From Hyalella azteca (Eukaryota; Arthropoda; Malacostraca; Amphipoda; Hyalellidae): a DNA stretch of 64,000 nucleotides. How positions within the stretch are numbered: the stretch's first letter is position 1; each line of letters begins with the position of its first letter. Both the position numbers and the translations under genes were made by a program. Below, piece by piece: positions 1 to 10,297 of this stretch. The stretch covers positions 62,001 through 126,000 of the forward strand of contig NW_025947706.1 in NCBI RefSeq assembly GCF_000764305.2. Reading direction: 5' to 3'. The notes below the pieces were generated by a model. That model was given only the letters and a program-made list of their open reading frames with translations. It had not been told where the DNA came from and made no database searches.

Positions 1-780
1 GTTCGAAAAATTTTGTGCGTATTATCTTCATTTTTGATGAAATTATTGAAAATAGTTGAAATAGTTTGTGTTGGCATCAGAGTTTTTAGTTGGAGTTGAA
101 TTGTGTGGTAAAATAAATGGTAAAATGTCCACCAATTTCATTATCATTTGACTTGTCTTCGATTTTTATCCTTATTGAACAGCATCAATAGCATGGACGT
201 TCGCATAGGAACAGGGAGTGTATCCTTATACTTAAAAAAAGAACTAATTGCATTTCATGAATATTTACGTACATTTGATAGGTATTTAGAGAAAAAACCT
301 TTCAACTCCTTGATCTTGTGCTAGTCCATTAAAGAGGTTGAAGATCTTCGCTTATTTTATTGATCACTGGGCGTCCTTCAATGTTAAAATATTTCCTTAT
401 CCGTTCCTCTCTTGGTTAAAATTATAGCAATCACAACATAGCTATCTGAAACGCGACGTTTGCAGGAGTGCAATGTAATAACTTTATTATGCCCATTTTA
501 CATTAATAATATAGTTTCTCTTATTACTTGAGATCGAGAGTTGCTGTCCTAGGTAATTCATCAAAACAAGCAGATATAACTTTGCTTTGTAGTGGATTCG
601 TTCATTTCTGTTCGAAAAAATTCGACTGGGTGAAATCAATTTCTCATGGCGCCTAAGTTGTCAACAACATTGAAGGACCTGAGCCGATATGCACCTCTCG
701 GACAATTATCCATCCGGCTGGTCTACAAGATTCCGTGAACATGAAATATCTCGCAAACAAATGAACGCAGCTGAATGAAA
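1..780. other. no gene recognised
   Basis: AT-rich sequence with no convincing coding potential, tRNA or tandem repeat seen. It abuts the Penelope-like fragment that follows and may include its undetectable flank. Confidence 0.4.
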
Positions 781-1000
781 CTCACAGCTTGAACTACTCA
801 AATTTAAAAATTTGGTCTAAGCAATATTCTGAGGTTAGCGAGCGTGATGATAGGAATGCTGTCTATTGTTCATTTCCATACTTTGGTCCCGCTTCGGAGT
901 CTATATCTAATATGAGAACCACTTTTTTTGCTCAACATGATAAACGACGTAATTCTGATCTCCTAACACCATCCACAATGAACACTCGACATCAAAGCAA
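780..1000 (+). mobile_element. Penelope-like element fragment (RT/endonuclease linker)
   Basis: A short stretch of the open frame at 789-1145 reads YCSFPYFGPASESIS, preceded by a KQYSEVSERD-like run. It aligns with YCSLPYFGPASETMS and its upstream residues in the Penelope-like element at 28600-28720. That segment lies between the reverse transcriptase thumb and the GIY-YIG domain. No RT or nuclease motifs remain, and the frame soon becomes unrelated sequence. This is a small decayed insertion, not a gene. The family assignment rests only on the internal match. Confidence 0.75.
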
Positions 1001-1380
1001 CCTTCATGATCGGGATCGTCATCAGCACGAGAATTTCGATACTAACAGAGAAGGCCTGCTTCATGGCAGCAAGTTACGAATGCTGCTCAACGAGAAGATT
1101 ACAATTCAATTGTATTTGAAACGTAAGCTGGAACAACCGAAATAAACCAAAAGAGCATCCTTTCAGATTATCGGAGGCTGATTGGTGTTGAACAAGCATC
1201 ATCCGCGTTTATTGGAAGGCTTGGATGCGTCATACGAAGCAGCAAAAGGCCCAGACGGCTGTGTTAAGAAAGACGCAATGACTCCGTTCCTTCTACTTTG
1301 TGCAGAAGTTTTGAGATGGCATTTCTGATTAGAAGTTCATTGAATGATTTTCATGTTACATAACTTAGAGTCTATAGGAG

Positions 1381-1480
1381 TCGTGCCCTTCTCCTTGCTC
1401 TTAAAGATACAGCCCCTCGGGAGTGCCCTCTTCATGCGGCGTTCACGCAGCGCCATAAGCCCGGCCTCTGTGCAGATCAC
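1381..1480 (-). pseudogene. PSMC1/Rpt2-derived exon (C-terminal part)
   Basis: On the minus strand a 3' splice site (TTTGCAG) is followed directly by an exon encoding VICTEAGLMALRERRMK. This is the conserved segment after the small AAA subdomain of proteasome ATPase Rpt2 (PSMC1). After RRMK the sequence drifts (RALPRGCIFKSKEKG), although a KSKE motif survives about where the family has KKSKE. The usual ending with KEGxPEGLYL is absent. The exon joins in phase 0 to the exon at 2164-2406. Retained splice sites argue for a segmental DNA duplication, not a retrocopy. Decay after RRMK argues against function. Confidence 0.85.
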
Positions 1481-2163
1481 CTGCAAACACAAAACGTATC
1501 ACAAGTTCATCAATAATAATGAACACGTAAATTAGTCCGATTGTAGAGTTATTTTTAGTTGAAACACAGTAGGAACTGCGTTAGATTAAAATATATATCT
1601 TGCATTCTGCCAGGACAAATTCACAATCGGTCATAAAACAGACTTATAGAGAAATGCACGTAGTCTACATATACCAGTTATAAACTAAACTACCAAGTCC
1701 ATATCCGAGTAGACTAAAATGTGCCGTTTTTTACCGTCAGTGCACGTATGATTATTCGAATGAAAAATGGAAAAGGTCTTCTACACAAGAGGAGCTAAAG
1801 AGAGAAGCAGGTGTAACTTTATGCTGTTGCTTCAATACTACCAGCACATAATAGGCAAGGTTATTAACATGAACAGAATTCTTATATCACTTAATAACGA
1901 GCAATAATTCTCTACTACTTGCAATATGATGACAAAAACTAATCGGTATACTATGTACTATAATAATATTATGTATTTCATTTCACATCGCATTCCCTTC
2001 CACGAACTAAGTCTAACTTAAGATAAGAATGATAAATACTCCTTTTTAGCAAGATTTAATGTAAGGAATGTTACACAGCGCATACGAATAATATTTGATA
2101 AACTATAATAACAGTGTAGACTATACAAGAAGAGAATTGGAATGGCGTGGTGCTCTTGCTCAC

Positions 2164-2406
2164 CTTGATATCAGCGCCGCTGCGAGGACGTGAGGTGATC
2201 ATCTTGATATTAGCGCCGCTTAGGTCGTCCTTGGCGAGGTTAAGCTCGTCAAAGTTGACGCCGCCACACAACGTCATCTTGTTAGTGTGAATGTTGAAGA
2301 TTCGACGTTTGGTTTTCTCATCAGGCAGCGGGATACTGCGGTCAATGCGAGCCGATCTAATCAGCGCGGTTTCCAGTGTCTCGATCCTGTTCGTCGCCAT
2401 GATTAC
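2164..2406 (-). pseudogene. PSMC1/Rpt2-derived exon (AAA second region of homology)
   Basis: This minus-strand exon is 81 codons, open throughout. A TGATGCAG acceptor precedes GTAATCATGG, and a GTGAGC donor follows GATATCAAG. It encodes [17 protein letters not shown], then [21 protein letters not shown] and [11 protein letters not shown], clearly Rpt2, the 26S proteasome base ATPase. Three faults stand out. The family's RPGRIDR reads RSARIDR. The following KIEF is shortened to SI. SGANIK/SGADIK is duplicated around an inserted MITSRPR. The arginine-finger region is therefore damaged. It could be a diverged paralogue, but with the amplified neighbouring exon a pseudogene is more likely. Confidence 0.88.
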
Positions 2407-2519
2407 CTGCATCAAATGCGACATAAATTACCACTTAATTTTTACTTGTAAATAGAAGACCAAAGTTCAACATTTGTACGGAACTTCAAATACTTAACAG
2501 CTCTGCCAGTGGCCGTATT

Positions 2520-2825
2520 CTCAAACAGAGTTAAGAGTTGTAACTCTGTCAGCCATTACTGACGGCTTCCCAAGCGTGGCGTGAACTATGTATAGGTATG
2601 ACTCCTGGTTTGATGAGCGATACTTGCAGTCACGGTACAGTAATTTGCTACGAACAAACTTATGTGAGCAGAGTGTTGACAGTTGCTCACGTGAGCAGAG
2701 TGCTGCCAGTTGCTCACGTGAACAGTGTTGACAGTAGCTCACGTGAGCAGTGTGTTGACAGTTGCTCACGTGAGCAGTGTGTTGACAGTTGCTCATATTA
2801 GCAGTATGTCGACAATAGTTGCTCG
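2520..2825. repeat. 27-bp E-box minisatellite inside pseudogene intron
   Basis: About five tandem units of 25-27 bp run from about 2665 to 2810. Each reads approximately GTGAGCAGTGTGTTGACAG followed by TTGCTCAC. Unit junctions create TGCTCACGTGAGCA, a palindrome around the E-box CACGTG. The array sits between the two PSMC1-derived coding segments, in the position of an intron. Confidence 0.85.
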
Positions 2826-2894
2826 CATCCTAAGTAAGACCCTAAACCACCAGCAGCTGCTAATTTACGTAAAAAGCAGACCTTGCGTTAACGT

Positions 2895-3166
2895 TCCACC
2901 CAGAGCCGTCGAGCTAGTTGAGCAGCTCCAGCATGGTGCGCTGGATCTCCCCTTAACGTTCCCCTGCAGTAGAAGCCATCGAGCTGGTTGAGCAGCTCCA
3001 GCATGGTGCGCTGGATCTCCCCTTAACGTTCCCCTGCAGTATAAAAGCCATCGAGCTGGTTGAGCAGCTCCAGCATGGTGCGCTGGATCTCCCTTTAACG
3101 TTCCCCTGCAGTATAGAAGCCATCGAGCTGGTTGAGCAGGTCCAGCATGGTGCGCTGGGTCTCGCC
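2895..3166 (-). repeat. fourfold tandem array of a PSMC1 exon fragment
   Basis: Four units of 70-72 bp (starts near 2911, 2981, 3053 and 3125) each encode, on the minus strand, QRTMLELLNQLDG or a one-residue variant. In Rpt2 this lies immediately before the VIMATNRIE segment, so the order matches the exon at 2164-2406. Between units is a constant spacer containing CTGCAG and AACGTTAAGG. One unit has a stop (CAACTAG for CAACCAG) and another has LDLL for LELL. The array cannot encode a working ATPase. Its TTAA-containing spacer was the insertion point of the transposon that begins at 3171. Confidence 0.88.
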
Positions 3167-4387
3167 TTAAGATTGCGACTGAGAACCGCGAGCCCTCAGG
3201 CAGGTTTGGCTGGATCCCTATGAGAATCTACACTACGTATTAAAACTCCGCTCGAAAATGAAATATCAATCTTATTTTTTTTCATGCTTACTCAGCTATT
3301 TATATACTATTCTCTACAGTTATAAAATATATGTAAATTTTGTGTAACATCAATTATGATAGAATAAAATGTTGCACATAGATGTCATTATACATACATG
3401 CGAGTGATGCGACTTACCTAAATTTTTGAGACTTAAGGAAGTTGTACTATTTATTCTCTATTGATCGGTATTAAAGTTGTATATGAATCACCCTCTATTT
3501 TGTAGAAATTTCCTAACAAAATACTTTTTCATCACTCATGAATCATGACGCTGGCCCAGGCATGTTGAAAGTGTCGTACCGTTCTAGCGAAACCTTCCTT
3601 TACGCTCATAAATGAGCTCGCGTGAAGTGGCATAGTTTCTCGTCTACCCTCTCCCTTGGGGGTTGAGGGACAGCCTCCTTACCCCCTTATTTCCTTACCT
3701 TCCTGACGAGTTGGTGTTAAAAGGCTTGTTTAAGTTACAATGTTTAAGTTACAAATTTATATTGTTCGTGTGCGGGAATACTAGCTGGCAGTCACCTGCG
3801 TTTCTCTCTCTCAAGAAATCGAAGAAAACTCTGCCTTTCATCACCACGAATCAATAAAGGTCTCCAGCTGAAAAGATGGAGGAGCGATTTATTACAGTCG
3901 TTGCTTATCATGAATATAACAAGATTTGAATCTCATCAGTGAGAGGTCTCTAAAATAGAAGTTGAAGATTCCTTTATTTGTTTGAAGATTCCTTTCCCAG
4001 CGGGCATTCGGTGGTTGAATCAACCTTGAATCAACTACACATTACGACATTGATATCGAGGTGAATGGATGTTTAGATTGAAAATTGAAGCAACATCTTT
4101 CAAGTAACGTCGTACTGACGTTACAATTCAACGTTGAATCAATGTTGCTACTACGACGTTGCTGCAACGTTGAATTCTATGGTTGAATCGACGTTGAAAC
4201 AACTACGCATTCTGACATTGAGATCGGGGTGAAAATAGGTTTAGAATGAAAATTGATGCAACGTCTCTCATGGAACGTCGTACTGACGTTACAATGCAAC
4301 GTTGAATCAATGTTACTACCACGACATTGCTGCAACGTCGAATTCTCTGATCGAATCAACGTTGAAGAACCAACCTGTTTTTCGTCA

Positions 4388-4453
4388 GTGGCAGGATTCG
4401 AACCCGGGATCGCTGGAGACCGCGCGACACCTTAGCAACCTTGACCACGGCAG
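4388..4453 (-). ncRNA. tRNA-like / SINE-head sequence
   Basis: The minus strand has a good pol III B box (GGTTCGAATCC, complement of 4394-4404) about 25 nt after a plausible A box (GTGGTCAAGGTTGCTAAGG). The arrangement resembles a tRNA or the head of a tRNA-derived SINE. A clean acceptor stem and anticodon arm are not evident, so a functional tRNA gene is unlikely. It lies between the two satellite blocks of the host transposon. Confidence 0.5.
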
Positions 4454-4639
4454 CTCGCGTGCATGAGCAATAGAAATAAGCTAAAGAATTGTTCGACTCC
4501 TTGAAAATTGAACTGCATTCTCTGGTCATTAATCGTGCACTTATATATATGTATTTCATTTAATGTTGGTGTGATAACATTAGTTTCATGCTGGTAAATA
4601 GCCAAACATTCAACGTACCGATATCGACCATTTTTCAAC

Positions 4640-5580
4640 GTTGAAATAAGGTTGTTTTCCTTCCTTTCTAGTTTTAGTCAGATTTCGACGTTGATCGGAC
4701 GTTTAATTTTGGTTGTTCAGCATTTCACCCTATAATCAACATTGATTGAACGTTTAAAAATAAATAAACATTCAACGTACCAATATCGACATTGTTTCAA
4801 CGTTGAAATAAGGTTGTTTTACTTCTGTTCTAGTTTTGGTCAGATTTCGACATTGGTCGGACGTTTAATTTCGGTTGTTCAGCACTTCAACCTGATATCA
4901 ACATTGATTCAACGTTTAAAAATAAATAAACATTCAATGTACCAATCTCGACGTTGTTTCAACGTTGAAATAAGGTTATTTTACATCCGTTCTAGTTTTG
5001 ATCAGATTTCGACGTTGATCAGACGTTTAATTTTGGTTGTTCAGCATTTCAACCTGAAATAAACATTGATTCAACGTTTAAAAATTAGTTAAAAATTCAA
5101 CATACCAATATCGACGTAATTTCAGCGTTGAAATAAGGTTGTTTTACGTCCCTTCTAGTGTTGGTCAGATTTCGACGTTGAAATGACGTTTAATTTTGGT
5201 TGTTCAGCACTTCAACCTGAAATCAACATTGATTCAACGTTTAAAAATTAGTAAACATTCAACGTACCAATATCGACGTTATTTCCACGTTGAAATAAGA
5301 TTGTTTCACATCCGTTCTAGTTTTGGTCAGATTTCGACGTTGATTGGACGTATAATTTGGGTTGTTCAGCATCTCAACCTGATATCAACATTGATTCAAC
5401 GTTTAAAAATTAGTAAAAATTCAACGTACCAATATCGACGTTATTTCAACGTTGGAATATATTGTATTACGTCCCATCTAGTGTTGGTCAGATTTCGACG
5501 TTGATATGACGTTTAATTTTGGTTGTTCAACATTTCAACCTGAAATCAACCAATAATCAACGTTGTTTCAACGTCAGATG
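4640..5580. repeat. 162-bp satellite monomers
   Basis: Landmark CGTTTAAAAA or CGTTTAAAAATTAG recurs at 4751, 4913, 5075, 5238 and 5400, giving spacings of 162-163 bp. Each monomer includes TTCAACGTACCAATATCGAC, a GTTCTAGTTTTGGTCAGATTT-like core and GGTTGTTCAGCA. Divergence between monomers is moderate. Short open frames over them are artefacts of the repeat. Confidence 0.93.
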
Positions 5581-5632
5581 TCTGCTGGGTTATTTGTTAT
5601 AGTACCTTTAATAATGTCAATGGTGAATACCA

Positions 5633-6510
5633 ATGATTGCGATGAAGTACATCCCATGTTTATATATTACTTCAATACTATATCGATGTTACTGCAAAAT
5701 ACTGAGCCATGCACCTAATAGCAGTGAAGAATCGAGCGTGCAGAACGTTGAGCCACCTAATAGCAGTGAAGAATCTAGCGAGCAGAACGCTGAGTCACCC
5801 AATAACAGTGAAAAGTCGTGCATGCAGAACGCTGAGCCTCCTAATAGCAGTGAGGAATCAGGCATGCAGAACGCTGAACCACCCAATAGCAGTGACGTAC
5901 CTAATTATAACTATGATATTCTACAAGTGTTCCAAAATGCGCTACAACCATCAAGTGGCAGGAGGCTCCTCGATGTCAAAAACCTTTTTACCGATATGTG
6001 TAAAATTGCGTTGCATTATACGAACATGTGTTCATTCTACAATTTCATTTTTATAAGAGAGGTCCGACGAGGGCTTTACGCAACTTTTAAATTTGAATGT
6101 AGTATGTGCAAATTATAAATGTGTGTCAGAACTGAAGAAGAATGTTCTGAAGGTGGAGTGCATTCATCAAATTATTCTGCAGTTTCAGGAGCCCCATAGC
6201 GACAGGCATCGGAAGATCACAAGCTTCAGAATTTTTGGGATCACTCGGCGTTCCTTTCGTCACTCAAAACACATATCATAAATACGAGCAACGTGTCAGT
6301 GACAAGTGGATCGAAACATCTTTCGAAAGCATGCAAGTCGAGGCTCTAGAAGAAAAAAATTTGGCCACTCAAGAAAATAGAGTTGATGCAAATGGTATCC
6401 CCAAGATATTAGTTACCGCAGATGGTGCCTGGTCAAAACGATCGTATGGGCATAATTACTCAGCTCCCTCCCTCGATGTTTTGGCTCAAGCGAATGGAAT
6501 TGCAGCTTAA
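5633..6510 (+). pseudogene. truncated Mutator-like transposase (copy 1)
   Basis: Two open pieces (5633-6118 and 6235-6510) match the N-terminal half of the copy 2 transposase: DILQVFQNAL, GRRLLDVKNLF, NMCSFYNFIF, VRRGLYATF, then VPFVTQNTYHKYEQRVSDKW and TADGAWSKRSYGHNYSA. A frameshift separates them. The frame then passes straight into the 3' non-coding sequence, because the catalytic and YqaJ parts are deleted. The N-terminus is unusual: about four and a half copies of a 14-residue repeat of type PNSSEESxxQNAEP, against one or two in copy 2. It cannot make a functional transposase. Confidence 0.85.
5707..5900 (+). repeat. 42-bp coding minisatellite
   Basis: Tandem 42-bp units encode PNSSEESxxQNAEP four times, plus a partial PNSSD. 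They sit at the acidic N-terminus of the copy 1 transposase remnant. The corresponding place in copy 2 has only NNSEELSMLNAG and an RSS remnant. Confidence 0.88.
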
Positions 6511-7800
6511 AAATGTCTACTTAAACAACATGTTACCTGGCATTGTCAATGATAATGTTGAATGTTGAATATTCGTTATACGGGTCATTTGGTCATTGTG
6601 TATTCGCAGTCGAGCGAGCCTCGACCATATAAGAACAAAGTGCCTCGCAATATTTTCACCTCACCCCCTTCTCCCCTCCAAAAACCCATACTGCTGTTTC
6701 ACAGCTTGCCCCTTCTGTCTCCTTCCCCATGGAGACGGACACTTTGCTCTTGTTCTGCCGGCGACAACCAGCATAACAGTTGTGGCATAAGAGCCAGTGC
6801 ATAGCAACACCAGCATAACAGCCTGTGTTGTTATGAGTAAACTTTTGTTCTCTGCACAGTCTGAATTACTGTCTTTGTAGTTTGATAGATCTCGATTAAC
6901 AGTAAAAGCTAAAATTTCGTCGCCTTTCCTTCCCTTGGCGCGCCTATACCAGGAAAAAATAATTAATGGTCTAGTGACGATACGTCTTTCGTTCAGAAAT
7001 TTGTACTCTATGAAATAAATATCATGGAAATGATTTAGGTATTGAATGTGATGCATTTATATGATGAAGATGAGCATACAACTGTGTGAAAACAGCCTAT
7101 TTGGAAGTCTAACTTCATATTATAGTGAAAGACACCGGCATATCTTAGACGAAGGGGAGAGAGGAGGGGTGTCAGACATGAGGTGAGTGAGGAGGGGTGT
7201 CCTCCCCTGCACCCAGACCCTCTTTGTGGGCTGGCTAACAGACAACAAAAATCGAGGCACTTCATGCCAATACCGACCGCTATCTTTACGAGGAAAATAT
7301 TGGTTTGAATTACAGTCTTTGTAGTTTGATATATCTTAATTACCAGATAAAGTAAAATTTCGGCGCGTTTCTGTAACCTTTTCACGTGCCTATAGTATTG
7401 ACGTGATAAATAAATAAATAAATAATCTGGCGATAATTTGTCTTTCGACAAGAAATTGTTACTATTTAAATCAAATATCATAAATATTATTTCGGTATTG
7501 AATATGATGCATTTATATACTGGGGATGAGAATATATGTAAATAAAAAAATTAAAATTAATTCATCAAACCTAAATTTATGCTTATGTTTTTAAGGTAAC
7601 GCTGTATATAGCAAAGAATTTGCTGGTAGTATTCAAAGTTCATTGATGCCATGTGCACTGTTGTGAGGCTGTATTGTGGTGCAGCGACACGGGCTCGCAC
7701 GACATTCCTGTGACATCACGCCGGCCAGACGTAAGATAGTAGTTACGGCAGCGACCCCGGGCACTCTCGCATGGAGTTCGGGCGGTTCTTCATACCTCCC
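6511..7800 (+). other. 3' non-coding part of Kolobok-like copy 1
   Basis: Collinear with 12760-13813 of copy 2. Shared landmarks are TTGGCTCAAGCGAATGGAA, an AAACCC/CTCCCC pyrimidine-rich stretch, GATGCATTTATATACTGGGG, and GCCAGACGTAAGATA near the right end. No gene is visible. Confidence 0.8.
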
Positions 7801-7810
7801 TTAAGACTCT

Positions 7811-8120
7811 GCATCAACGTGCTCAGCTGCGTTGGTCGCTTACGGGGTTTCTTAACTATTACTAGGTTCAATAACTCCCCTCATAAATAAGATTCAAGTC
7901 TGAAATTTGGAATGCTATCTTGGCTGATTATTTTAAATACGTAGACATTAAGATAAATTATGTAAACTTTTTATTTCAACTGTTATCAGGGAGGATGAAA
8001 TTTTGCACCCCGGTGTTCGTAAAGCTTGTGACTTTTCCAGCATTTTCTCGATATACGTCAGTTTAACTATTTTTTCTTCATTTATCGCTACCCCAAACAT
8101 TTCCGAATTATTATTCTAGT
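7811..8120 (+). repeat. transposon-terminus-like fragment, inverted partner at 15 kb
   Basis: Positions 7872-8000 are about 85% identical over about 115 bp to the complement of 15070-15190. They are also more weakly similar to the left-end regions near 3230 and 9480. Landmarks are AACTCCCCTC, CAAGTCTGAAATTT and CATTAAGATAAATTATGTAA. Confidence 0.65.
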
Positions 8121-9400
8121 ATTAGATATAAGCACTTGAAGCCGAAAGGTAGGTGAAACTTCCGTAGATTAGAAACTTCCAGAACTTTGCTTGTCATGCT
8201 CTCCTGCGGGCAATAAATATTCTCTTCAGGGTAAAAATGCACTCTTCTTTCCCTGCCCACTGGTTTGGTTAATAAATTAATCATTGAATTAAATGAGCTG
8301 GAATTATACAGCATTTTAAATTCTATGCGTACATGATCTGTGCAGTAATTGGAACATTCATGTAAATGTGTAAATTTTTATCAGAAGTTCATAAAAAACG
8401 GTTAAGACATGCATTCAAATTGATATTCCATTTCTGCACACATTTTTTGAAGTCTGAAAATTAGCGTGTAACAACACATTGCATATTGCTTAATAATATG
8501 TAATATTAATATCAAACTGAATATTAATATCAGCCCGCAGAATTATTATCATACTGAATTACTGATTTAAATTATTATTACTGTGATTGTAAAAATTAGG
8601 ATTTATATGATAATAAAAACGCAAAAATAAATACTTAATTTTAAAGCAAATAACAGGAACGAAAACCATAATGATGCGAAGTATCGTGGTACGGATTACC
8701 ATTGTAAAAAACTTTGCAGTTATATATGCGCAACTGCTACATTAGCATTACATGAGACTGCACGTTCAAATAAAGTTTGTATCCTAAATTGTTGAAGTCA
8801 AAACATGCCCAGTAGTTTCTGAGGGAACCGCAAGCACACAAATCTCTCTCTCGGCGCTGTCAAGTGCCCCTTTATAGCAGTGCCTTCTCTCCTTCCCGGA
8901 CCGTGGGTGGCCAGCGGTCGGCCAGAGCAGGTTAGCTCCGGCCGCCCGCTGGCAATTCACCGGCCACCTAAAGCCGCCCCTTGCCTACAACAATATTTGA
9001 GGCCTGGGGTGTGTTAGCCACAAATATGTGGCTGAAGTGATAACGAGACCAAGGGCTGGTGACGGCCGAACTTACACGCGAGTGCAGATTTTACAAAGAT
9101 CTGCTGGTCCCAGGGAACTCCGTCTTCAGGGAACTCAATGTTACAAATTATAAATTAGTTAAAATTTATAATTATAATATATAATAATTATGCCAAATTA
9201 TAAATTAGTTCATATTAGTTAACAAATGTATGTCTCGACGTAACTAAAAAATCCCTGCACAATTATTAGTGCAGTTCTTACCTCACTATTCTCGCGCACC
9301 CTCGGCCACGTCACTACGCAGCCAGACACTGCCGCTGAAATTTACCCTCAATTCGCCCAGTGTGCCGAGCTTGGAGTTGGAGCGTCCGTGAACGGCCCTC
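8121..9400. other. no gene; GC-rich dispersed repeat
   Basis: Mostly AT-rich with nothing recognised. Positions 8880-9125 form a GC-rich block starting GTGGCCAGCGGTCGGCC. It resembles 20040-20240, which starts GTGGCCAGTGGTCGGCC and shares CTCGGCCACCTGAAAGC-like sequence. The similarity is patchy. Confidence 0.45.
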
Positions 9401-10297
9401 TTAAGGTGGTGCTTGAGAGCCGCGAGGTCCCGGACAGGTTCCTAAGCAGTTCTTCACTAATTAGGGTGAACTTTACTCCACTCGTAAATGAGATGACGAT
9501 CTGAAATTTTCCATACTTATCTAGGTATTTATTTACAATCCGTGTAAAGGAACAAAAAATATGTAAGATTTGTATAACACTAGTTATGATAGATGATAAT
9601 TTTGTACCTCGATGTTAATTAAACCGGCGTCTTACCGAAATTTTTGAGACGTAAACGTGTAGTACTATTTATTCTCTATCTGATGTTACTAAATACATGT
9701 CAGAATCAACATCCATTTTGTAAATATTCACAACCCAAAAAATGTTTTCATCACTACTAAACAGGAGTTCTCACATTTTCATTGGATGCTAGCGCTGAGC
9801 ACGTTGGACTTGTCGTACGCTCATTAATCTCTGGCCTGAAGTGGCAACCCTTGTCTACCCCATAGAGGGTAGAGGGGAAGACATCCTCTACCCCACCTCG
9901 CATGGAGGTAGACAGGCTACACTGCTTACCCTCCCGTGTTCCCTCCTACGGCCCTGTGTTAAAGGGTTGCACGTTCAAATTACAGCACTCCATTGTTAGT
10001 TCGTTGGCGAGAACCCTTGTGACAACATGCGATTCTCTCGTAAGCAAACGAAAAGCCCAAGACTGTGTCTTTCAGCATACCGAATCAATAGAGGATTACA
10101 GTTAAAAAGATGGAGGTAAGATTTATCACATTTTATTGCATATTATGAAAATATCAAGATAACAACATAAGTGAGTAATACATAAAATGATAGTTTAAAA
10201 TTAATTTATCTCTTTAAGTTGCCTGCCATTATCATGTTGATGGTAAATATTAATGCTTGCGATTAAGTAATACCGATTTTCAAGTCTCGGTTCAATA

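Larger units (their letters stand above)
3996..5589. mobile_element. satellite-bearing DNA transposon with CCCAGC ends
   Basis: The ends are inverted: CCCAGCGGGCATTC at the left and, on the other strand, CCCAGCAGACATCTG at the right. The interior has no coding sequence. It is built of AACGTTGA-rich tandem repeats: about 168-bp units from 4010 to 4370 and about 162-bp units from 4640 to 5580. It interrupts copy 1 of the Kolobok-like element relative to the empty site in copy 2 (near 10225). The target duplication is at most a couple of T residues and is obscured by a local duplication of the left flank. The superfamily is not recognised. Confidence 0.8.
3167..7804 (+). mobile_element. Kolobok-like DNA transposon, internally deleted copy 1
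   Basis: This element is flanked by TTAA at 3167-3170 and 7801-7804. It matches the copy at 9405-13813 in its 5' non-coding part, the N-terminal coding part and the 3' non-coding part. The region corresponding to 11125-12745 of copy 2 is missing, with a junction near 6465. It also carries a 1.6 kb satellite-type insertion at 3996-5589. Both copies share loosely inverted ends (inner sequence GGGAGGTATG at the right end). TTAA duplication plus a Mutator-like transposase suggests the Kolobok superfamily, which is an inference. Confidence 0.8.

Noticed and set aside
4388..4453. Functional tRNA gene
   Set aside because: Internal promoter boxes are present, but acceptor and anticodon stems are not convincing.
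4742..5504. Frames of about 100 codons with repeated HSTYQYRR
   Set aside because: They are translations of the 162-bp satellite, whose period is a multiple of three.
6562..7056. Several overlapping frames of 60-131 codons
   Set aside because: They lie in the 3' non-coding part of the transposon, aligned with 12850-13300, and are not conserved between the copies as protein.
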